Source of the DNA: Gordionus sp. m RMFG-2023
Lineage: Eukaryota; Nematomorpha; Gordioida; Chordodea; Parachordodidae
Assembly (NCBI RefSeq): GCF_954871325.1
Contig: NC_088778.1
Coordinates: 14,039,666 to 14,103,665 of the forward strand
Direction: 5' to 3'
DNA: 64,000 nt
Numbering within the stretch: the stretch's first letter is position 1; the number at the start of each line of letters is the position of its first letter. The notes below the pieces were generated by a model. That model was not told the DNA's origin. It was given only the letters and a program-made list of their open reading frames with translations, and made no database searches. Made by a program: the position numbers and the translations under genes. This document shows, piece by piece, positions 55,899 to 64,000 of the stretch.

Positions 55899-57034
55899 GA
55901 GGTCTGCAATAGGCGGATTTTTAGCCCACAAGCCCACCCGTCCAATATTTTTGAAATTTTTTAACCCTCCCGCCCGCCCGATCATGTGTTTAGAATTCTA
56001 TAACCGCCCGCTCATTAGTTTAAATTTTTTTACCTTTCTGTCCATTATATAAAAAAAATTTTTTAACCCATGCTGTCCATAAATTTTAAATGAGTTCATT
56101 CTTTCAATTTTTTAAAAATCTAAAAATAAATGATTCAGTTTCAGCGCTACACCCCTACAAAAAAGTTTTATAATTTAGGAAATTTCTATTAAACCAAAAA
56201 AATATATTCAATTTAAATTACGGATTAAGAATTTATTTGATTTAATAATATATTTGTGTAAAAAATATAAATATAAAATTAATATTTATTGATATTTCTG
56301 ATTATAGTGTAAAAATAATAATGAATCCACATTTTCTGGGTTCAACGTTCCTTTTTGTTCTATAAACCTTCCAGCATTAATTCCTCGTTCAGAAGCACAG
56401 GTTAATCTTGATACCTTCGATAAATCTTTTTTTTTGTATTTTCCACCAAAGTAGTATATCCGTTTGAAATGTGAGATATTTAAATAAAAAGTAAAACCAT
56501 TAATAATAAATAAAAAAAAGTAATTTAAATTAATTGTTTATAAATGATAAACTTAAACTAAACTTAATAGCCTAAAATCTTGCTAAATTATACAAAAACT
56601 CGCTACTTTAAGATTTAAATATTTTGTTATACCATTAGGTAAGGTGTTCTCTGTAACAGCCACATCTTCCCATATGTTGTTGTTTAATTTTGACCTGGAT
56701 ACTATCTATTTCAAACATTGTATTTATAATTTAATGCCTTTAATTGAATTCTTTTTGCTTTTGGAAATGGGTAAAATCAGATTTTCATCCACGTTGATGT
56801 TATATTCTTCCATGTAAATACATGTTTTCGATATCAACACATCCTCAGACATCGATTGGTTTTAAAAATGTTGAAATTTCATGGAGTATTTTTTTTATAA
56901 TATTTACATAAATGATTTTATATAACAAATAAAATTTGTAAATCTTTTAATCATCCCATCCCGCTCATAGTTTAAATATTTTTCTTAATCCGCCCGATCA
57001 CCCGCTCGTTCTTTAAAAACAATACAGACCTCTA
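55899..57034. mobile_element. hAT, GAGGTCTGCAAT family, 1136 bp, TSD CCTCATAC
   Basis: Ends GAGGTCTGCAATAGGCGG and inverse ATACAGACCTCTA with CCCGCCCG-type subterminal motifs, the same family as 14363-15948. The 8-bp duplication CCTCATAC is perfect (55891-55898 and 57035-57042); the left end lacks the outermost TA seen on the right and in the other copy. Interior sequence such as AATGAATCCACATTTT is shared with 14763-14780. No open transposase remains. Confidence 0.88.
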
Positions 57035-57042
57035 CCTCATAC

Positions 57043-59075
57043 CACAAAATGATTATTTTTAATATTAATGCATGCTTTTTAAAAAAATTAAATATATAAA
57101 AAAAATTTTTATAACATGAATTGTAAGCAATTTTAAATGCTTAAAATTTTTTTTTTACAAAATTATTTTTCGAGAGATTTAATTTCATAGGCCGATCATT
57201 TATTTAATTAAATATTTGAATTTGTGCATTATAAATTTCCAATATTTATCACTAGTCTTAAGAAATTCATTTACCAAAACCAATTCTTTTATTTTTTGAA
57301 TCGACGATATTCTAGAATAAAAAGGCAACCTCAATTTAAACAAGGGATGCGCTACGTTTTTTTATTTAAAAAGTACGCGAACGTTCGATTTGTGCGCACT
57401 ATAAGTCCAGTGTTGGTGTTTATGAAAAAAATAAGTATTTATATTGGTTCCTCATAAAGGGATGTTACGCGTTAAAATAATATTAGTTTGTAAAATAAAT
57501 ATTGAGAATTTTCGGACTATTTATAAATATCGATTATTTAGAAAAAAAACTCCCGTTTGTCTCACATCTTATTTAATCTTGGTTTTATGCCATATTTTGG
57601 AAAAAACATAGATAAAAATAAACTTACATCAACAAATATTTCAAAATTTTTATAATATTTAATTAAATAATGAAATTATAAGATTGGATCTTACAGATTA
57701 TTAAATAAATGAATTTGAATTGATTTAAAATACGATTTGCATGATAGTCCACTTAAAAAAATAAAATGAATAGTCCTTCCCATGAAACAGTTTAAAGTTT
57801 ACTTAAAAAAAATAGCTCGCTAATTACTGCTCTACCTTTTAGAGAGAGAGAGAGAAAACGAAATAAAAATATTTACTTACAAGTGTATTATACGTTATTT
57901 TTTTAAAAGTGATTATTAGCCAGACTAGAGCGGCTGTTATATAGTTAATAATTTTTATTAAATAAATGTTGAACACTAGCACTCGAGGGTAATGATGTGC
58001 AATAGCGCTATAATACCAAAAAATAGTATACGCCTTATTTTTTAAAAATCGTTCATATTAAGCTTTGTAAATAGTTTAATATAGTAAGATCATTCATTAT
58101 AAGGATTTGATTTGCCCCTTTTATTATTTTGCATTTAACAATTTTAATCACAAACATTTAGAAAGAATCTACATATTTATAAGCTTCCTGTTTTAAATCT
58201 TAATATATATATGATAGCACATTGAAGTCACCAAAGGTAACCGTCTTCTTATCTTGACCCTTTTATATTGATCATTTCTTGTAAAAATCGGATTAAAAAT
58301 GTTTATTAAATTGCAACTATTTCAAATTTAATTATGCTTGTTTTTTGAGATATTGTATAGTACCATTTCCGTTTTTATAGAATGACCATATATATTATAT
58401 TTTTTTTCAATTATCATAAATGAATAAAAGTGTTTTTTTAAATAAAATTTTAAAAAATACAAAAAAATATAATAAACGATTTTCCTTTTTTTGATTGGTA
58501 ATTTCCCTTTTTTTGATCGGATTTTTCATTTTTTGATTCCCACTTTTCCTTTTTTGGTTGGAACCTTCTCATTTTTTGAATGAGAAACCCTATAATAATG
58601 AAGACATTCTTATTACTCTAGCATGATATTGATAAATATTAATAAAATAAATGTATAATCAATTATTTTTGGCGTAATATTGTGTAGTTGAGTTGAAGAT
58701 GTCAAAATTTTCATCAATGGTTGATCTAAATAAGCAATATGCAATTGTTTTAATAAGTGGTATAACTATATACATTTTTAGAAACCGATTTGATAATTTA
58801 AATAATCCGCTTATACTAAACTATACATTCACAGGTTTATTCAGTATTTAATATATACATTCACAAGGTTGTTAATCATATGGAATTGAGTGCGAAAATT
58901 ATCAATATAATTGATGCTACAGGTGTTAGATAGTTAACCTTACAAATTATTATATTAATTATAAATATATATATATATATTTATAATCATTATAAATATA
59001 TCTAATTGATGAATATTACATAATATATAAATAGAATATTACAATATATTACTACTTTAATACATTTCCCCTTTC
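57043..59075. other. AT-rich intergenic DNA with simple repeats
   Basis: Includes a short (GA)n at 57840-57856, a (TA)n at 58966-58982, and a run of four to five TTTTTTGATTGG-like units at 58490-58585 ending in GAATGAGAAACCCTA, which looks like one end of an unidentified element. No gene recognised. Confidence 0.4.
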
Positions 59076-59730
59076 TTAATTGAGAGGCGCCTTTTTTCAA
59101 TCATTCATTTTGGCGGCTTATGTGCCCTTCCTCATCTTGGCGTCTCATCCCACTCCCTCTGATCGCTGGTAGCCATCACTTATTCAGTAGTGTCTGCTAC
59201 CACACGGTACCTTAACTGGTCAGCATGTTTTTGCAGTATACGACCTGACGTCTCTATTACATATGAATATAACCCCTTCCTATCTTGAATTGTTCCTTCT
59301 CACCAGCCCTTAGTGATTTCGTTCAGTATCTATACATGTTGACCAACGTCAAATTCTCTAACACTGGAATATGTGCCATGTTCTCGACTTTGTTTATAAT
59401 TGGATTTATTTATCTCATTTTTCGTCTAGCTCAATCTAGACTAGTATCTTCACTGGCGACCTACCCGTCGAAGTCGAACTATGTTCTCCCAGCCTATGCG
59501 CTGCTACCGTTTGAGTCATTGCTTCTTGCGGGTCATTAATTGATTATCGACTGGCATAATTCATTTTAAAGGTCGGAATGGTTCATTCCGCCTGCCCTTT
59601 TGTCTTCGGGTGGTATGGCGTTGAACGAAGTGGCAAATGTTGTTTTTCTCATCTTAAATTCTATAGAAATAAATTGAGGTCCATTGTCAGTTACAATACT
59701 TTTAGGTACCCAGTGGCAAACCAAGGTTTA

Positions 59731-60063
59731 CCCAATGACATATATAATACCTAGACTGACGATTCATTCATTAAAAGTGTACATCAATACAAATCAGCTG
59801 GAGACGCCATATTGGTTACATTATCATTATTAAAATTTTAAACGAGAGCCTAATTTATTCCTATATCTGATGCAAACTTTATTAAAGAATTACCGGATCA
59901 TCGAGATAATAAGGAAGCAAGTTATCAATTTAATAGTTTTTTGCATGAGAATAATTACTATATGTGTTACAAATGGCGGGTCTAGCTGATTTGCTTTTAA
60001 CGACGCTTAAAAATACATTTTAATGAATGAATCGTCAGTCTAGGTATTATATATGTCATTGGG
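59731..60063. mobile_element. MITE, 333 bp, CCCAATGACA ends, 4-bp TSD TTTA
   Basis: The first 46 bp (starting CCCAATGACATATATAATAC) match the inverse of the last 46 bp exactly, and weaker inversion continues inward (AAATCAGCT near 59795 and its inverse near 59985). The direct duplication TTTA lies at 59727-59730 and 60064-60067. Ends beginning CCC beside a TTAA-like target recall piggyBac-type elements, but TTTA is not the canonical site, so the superfamily is open. Confidence 0.85.
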
Positions 60064-61099
60064 TTTACCTCTGCCCATTTTGAATATAAATTTACTCTCA
60101 CTAACCAACATAGAATCAACCAGTCCTGTAAAATATAGATGTATACACTCCCATGGCTCTCTAGTAATATTCCATGAGTACAATCCCCATTACGTTTTGT
60201 CTATTTTTTTTGACAACCAACACAAAGCTTTATATGCTGTTCGATGTCCTCTTCACACTTAGGTCACCAACAATACAACCGAAAAATAAATTTCATCACG
60301 TTTATTCCAGGATGTCCCCGATGTAGTCCATTCCTTTCAACTATTCCTCAGTCTACTATTAATTCTTTTCTGGTATGGAAAATTACTAGTATCTTTTTTT
60401 CCTTCCGATCAAAACCTCTCCAACCTTGTTCAATATGTCGTACCACTTGTTTTAATATTGAATCTTATACTGAATTCCCTGAAACCCGCATATCCTCTAA
60501 ATTGATATTATGAATCGCCAATGCGTGTTTTATATCTTGAGTTATAATATCATGCAACCGTAACCTAGATAAGGCTTCAGCTATAAGATTCTCACGACCC
60601 GATCTATTCCACATTAAATCGTACGCGGCCATCTTCCAGGCCCAAAGAGTTAGACCATTGTTTGATATTTGGGAAGATCCCTCTTTTTCCCGAACAACCG
60701 TTCCAAAGGCCTATGGTCTGTCCGAATTTCAAATCTTCGATAGTAAATAAATTATGAAATTTTTCTATTCCGAACAGCAGTGCCCTCGCTTCCTTATCAA
60801 TTGGCGCATACTGTTTTTCAGACTGCAACGACGTCAGACGCAAATGCAATGGGGTTTTCCTGCTTTTGTGAAACTTGATGAAGTAGACTGCTCCAAGCCC
60901 TGTATCTGAAGTATCACGCTCCAAAACCAACAGCAATTAAGCATTCGGACAATCTTTATCATTGTCCATGTAACGCTGGAAAATAGTTGACGCGCACGAA
61001 AGCCCAAAATCCCTTATGCCTCGAGATGACCAAATATTCTTGGAACTCTGGCTCCAGGTCATTTGTAGATACGTGTAAATCTATCACTGTAAATCGATT

Positions 61100-61110
61100 C
61101 CCCCCCCCCC
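61100..61110 (+). repeat. Poly-C tract, 11 nt
   Basis: Run of C in the Gypsy fossil region. Confidence 0.8.
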
Positions 61111-61210
61111 TGAATTTTTGCCAATAAGTCATCTAACGTTGGAATAACGTGATGAATATATAATAGATATGGATTTAAACTAACTTTGAAATCTACGCAA
61201 AATCTTCATA

Positions 61211-62190
61211 GTGAGGCAGCAGTGTTAAACCTATTGACTAGCGTAAAAGTACCATGGTGTTGGACTTAGTGTTGTTAAACGGCTCGTTTTGAGCCGATTT
61301 TTAAAAGCGGCTAACTCAATATTTTAGCCAAAAAAAAATTCCCTAAGCCTCGATATTTCGAAAATAAATGTCTATACCTTTGTTCCTTCTATGAGAAAAG
61401 AGTGCGAAATATTTTTTTGGGTGAAATATTGAGTTAGTCGTTTTTTAAATCGACTCTAAACGAGCCGTTTAACAACACCAATTGGACTACAGTGGAACGG
61501 GAGGTTTTCGACAAAATTAAGACTGTTATCAGCAGAAGAAACTTTAACACCGCACAATGCTCAATTGCCGTTGATTTAGGAGTGTGATGTCAGATATAGG
61601 GATTGGAGTAGTTTTACTTCATCAAGTTTCACAAAACCAGGAAAAACCCATCGCATTTTCGTCTCGAACACTATTGCAGTCTGAAAAACAGTATGCGCCA
61701 ATTGATAAGGAAGCGTGGGCATTGCTGTTCGGAATAGAAAAATTACATAATTTTATTTACGGTCGAAGATTTGTACTTCTGACTGACCATAAGCTTTTGG
61801 AACGGTTGTTCGGGAAAAAGAGGGATCTTCCCAAGATGTCAAACAATCGTCTGACTCGTTGGCCTGGAAGATGGCCTCGTACGATTTTAACTTGGAATAC
61901 AGACCCGGTCGTGAGAATCTTATAGCTGACGCAGATTAGCGTTACACTATATTATACCGAATCGAGTTACAAAACACGCATTGGCGATTCATAATATCGA
62001 TTTAGAGGATATGCAGGTTTCAGAGGGAAACCTGCGTAGGAATTCGGTACTTGATCCAGTACCAAAACGAGTGGCACGGCATAATGAACAAGGTTGGAGA
62101 GGTTTTAATCTGAAGGAAGAACAGGAGCTAGTAATTTTTCATACCCAGCGAGAAGATTAACAGTAGACAGAAGTGAACGGAATGGTAGAT
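61211..62190 (+). mobile_element. Ty3/Gypsy pol fossil, plus-strand copy
   Basis: RNase H-like region around 61584-61925, followed by integrase-side sequence to about 62190. It is an inverted relative of the minus-strand copy (for example 61680-62000 against 60500-60800), so the two lie head to head about 61210. It is broken and has no LTRs. A 206-bp MITE is inserted at 61271-61476. Confidence 0.65.
61271..61476. mobile_element. MITE, GTTGTTAAACGGCTCG family, 206 bp
   Basis: Ends GTTGTTAAACGGCTCGTTTT and inverse AAACGAGCCGTTTAACAAC. Closely similar to 39705-39907 in length and sequence. TTGGACT occurs on both sides (61259-61265 and 61482-61488). Confidence 0.85.
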
Positions 62191-63865
62191 TGATAATCCT
62201 AACTAAAATTAGAAATGCAGTGTTGGAAACTACCTCAGGGACCTGGAATAAACGCGGTGAAATTTATTTTTGTATATTGTTGATGGCCTAAGTGTGTAGA
62301 GTTTATCGAACGGTAACCCATAAACATTGCAAATATTTTAAATGAGAATATTAACTTATGAAAAAAAAAATATATAGTTAATTTTTTTAAAGTAGGAAAT
62401 ATTGATATATTTATGACATTGATACAAAGATAGATGGTGAATAAAAATCAATACAAATATCGGAATCGGATCAGTTTTTTAAATAATAGCGGAAGATATA
62501 TCGAATCGGATTAGTGAAAAATTTGTGGATCGGCACAGTCTTATTAAAAATAATCGGACCAATACGATATTTAAGAAATAAAAAAACTGCTTTAGATTCA
62601 CTGATGTTGAGCATAATTTAAACCGGGAAAGGAGTTAATCCTCTCCTCTACATCTATACCTAATTTCAATATTACAGATTGATTTCTAATTTGGATATTA
62701 TTTTAATTTACTTACATGTTAAATACTACACTCATAAATAACTAATATAAATCTTTTTTGACATGGATGAAGTTTTGGGTCACAGTCTATGTATATGTAT
62801 AATGACATAATAGAATGACATCCACTTAACCTCGAAACAATAAAATTCCTAATTTTTTTTTACTCCCAAAGCTTTGATCTTTTTTTAAAAAAAATCGATA
62901 AGAAAACACTAAATATACATGCAAATTGCGAGCAAGACTTTTTAAAACAATATGTAACAATATTTTAGTATTTTTCAAATGATCAAGATTTATGATTCTT
63001 TTCAATTAAAAAATTTTGCTTTTTTAGTATATTTTTTATTTCGATTTTTGTTTAATCAAAATAAAAGACTTTTAGGTCGTGTTCAAAGTCAAAATTTGAT
63101 GAAATACATTACATTTACATCTGAGATATCGAGTTCATTATTTTGGAAATATTGAATATTATATATAGATATGAATATAGAATGACGAAAAATATTATTG
63201 CAACATAAAAATTATAATGCAATAAATGCATTTTTGCGTTTCTTTCCGTTCCGGCCAAATCTAAGGATTATTCAGTGTCGAAAAACATCTTTTAATACTA
63301 ACTTGGTAACAAAATTATCCATTATACGTAATGGGTAAATAGTATTGTTATGAAGAAATCGAAGCGTTATTTATAAAAAATCCGGTTCGGTTGCCGTTCA
63401 TCTTAGATTTTAGAAGGTTCCGGTTCGGTTATGGATTTAGAAAATTATAAACAATTTTTTGCGTCTTTAAATTTTTGTTTATTTATCAAATTTGAAAAAT
63501 ATAGAAAAACACGCAAAAACTTAAATTTATTTTATTGGGATATTATACAAAGTATAATAAATATTTAAGATTTTTTTTAGTAAAAATAGAAAGTGTCATT
63601 AGGTATTGCGTTCGGTGAGTCATTTTTATAATTTTATGCTTTAGTTTAATCGCGTTAACATTTTATTTTTAGATTTATAAAAGTTGATTTTTTTTTTATT
63701 ATTAATATATAATCCTATTTTAGAGTTATCAAGAATATAATAATTTGTAAATTTTGTATTTGATATTCTTTTAATAATAATGTTGATTACATATTATTTC
63801 CGTGTAGAGTAGTATATTAATTCTATCAGTGTAGTACGGCACAACGTTAAAAGTGGAGGAGCTAA
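62191..63865. other. AT-rich DNA with a MITE copy and an element end
   Basis: About 62310-62560 resembles the MITE at 42101-42611 (GATAGATGGTGAATAAAAAT, GGATCGG motifs). TCCGGTTCGGTTGCCG and TTCCGGTTCGGTTATGG at 63380-63435 look like subterminal repeats. No gene recognised. Confidence 0.4.
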
Positions 63866-63867
63866 AC

Positions 63868-64000
63868 TATGCTTGATCTCATTTTCTTTGCAAAACCTCT
63901 CTCCGCACTGCTAAACGCTTGTCCGCCATCCGAAACTATTATCTTCATTACTCCTAACTTCGCCCATAAATTTTTAACTTTCTAACCATAATTTTCAACT
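63868..64000 (-). other. Short open frame at window end, unrecognised
   Basis: The minus strand ends a frame reading LWAKLGVMKIIVSDGGQAFS, then SAERGFAKKMRSSIV and a stop at 63868. GC content is above the surroundings and the SAERxFA segment recalls a transposon protein tail, but the rest lies outside the window or in another frame. Confidence 0.3.

Larger units (their letters stand above)
59080..61210 (-). mobile_element. Ty3/Gypsy pol fossil, minus-strand copy
   Basis: Relatively GC-rich stretch with resemblance on the minus strand to reverse transcriptase, RNase H (around 60604-60936) and integrase (about 59100-60500) of Ty3/Gypsy retroelements. It is broken by several disabling changes and no LTRs were identified. 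A short palindromic element is inserted at 59731-60063. Age: old enough to have decayed, older than that insertion. Confidence 0.65.

Noticed and set aside
57224-57457. 77-residue frame with basic and Phe-rich composition
   Set aside because: No recognisable domain, no plausible splice partners, and within expectation for chance frames.
59285-60513. Plus-strand frames of 70-89 residues
   Set aside because: Antisense shadows of the minus-strand Gypsy fossil and its MITE.
1-64000. CRISPR-like arrays, bacterial operons, prophage or integrated plasmid signals
   Set aside because: The regular repeats found are transposon subterminal motifs or simple repeats; intron-bearing eukaryotic genes dominate.

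Overview
The window looks like nuclear DNA of a small-intron, extremely AT-rich invertebrate animal. The animal assignment rests on three recognisable host genes and one domain remnant: a complete LYRM4/ISD11 gene (12504-12839, +), a complete ALG13 gene (35143-35671, -), the first coding exon of a FEZ/UNC-76 homologue (37630-37949, +), and a probable MAM-domain piece (11226-11506, -). Introns in the host genes are minute (36, 39 and 40 nt; 32 and 39 nt in the MAM candidate), and transposon genes here have introns of 39 and 52 nt. I cannot name the species. Nothing in the window is bacterial: there are no operons, ribosome binding sites, CRISPR arrays or prokaryotic promoters. Most of the rest is transposon DNA, dominated by many unrelated families of hAT elements, several delimited here by terminal inverted repeats (TIRs) and exact 8-bp target-site duplications (TSDs). 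Region by region: 1-2324 holds a ZMYM1-like hAT ending in a 21-nt poly-C tract. 2459-8480 is an old hAT remnant split by a second hAT (2991-7122), itself split by a foldback-like hAT (3434-6551, TSD GGTGTGAA). 8717-10660 is a broken polypurine tract. 11226-13362 is a small host-gene island (MAM candidate, LYRM4, one unknown coding-like segment). 13907-19150 is a 5.2-kb hAT (TSD ATTCTGAA) whose BED-finger exon is interrupted by another hAT (14363-15948, TSD ATTCCTGG). 19173-28251 is a 9-kb inverted-repeat structure with arms of about 1.2-1.5 kb around another hAT (20656-27050). 28257-31434 is a hAT derivative carrying a 726-bp relative (TSD TTTAATAT) and a 1.5-kb Tc1/mariner-like element (TSD TA). 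33934-37949 is a second host island: an unknown coding-like stretch, ALG13, a 1.36-kb hAT (TSD TTTAAATT) and UNC-76 exon 1. 37950-43400 has short elements and a tandem-armed palindrome. 43800-45895 is a 5'-truncated LINE. 48428-52713 is a hAT (TSD CTGCTGAG) interrupted by another hAT (49831-51368, TSD AATTCAAC). 54950-57034 is a second LINE 3' portion interrupted by a hAT (TSD CCTCATAC). 59080-62190 holds two head-to-head Ty3/Gypsy pol fossils carrying two short palindromic insertions. ALG13 (lipid-linked oligosaccharide synthesis), LYRM4 (iron-sulphur cluster assembly) and UNC-76 (kinesin cargo adaptor) are functionally unrelated, so they are neighbours and not a pathway cluster. ALG13 and UNC-76 are divergent and their shared upstream region has received a hAT insertion. 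The most informative findings are the tiny introns shared by genes and transposons, the repeated appearance of long palindromic elements, and an unassigned interspersed repeat beginning with a duplicated ACGTGAT, one copy of which lies just upstream of LYRM4.
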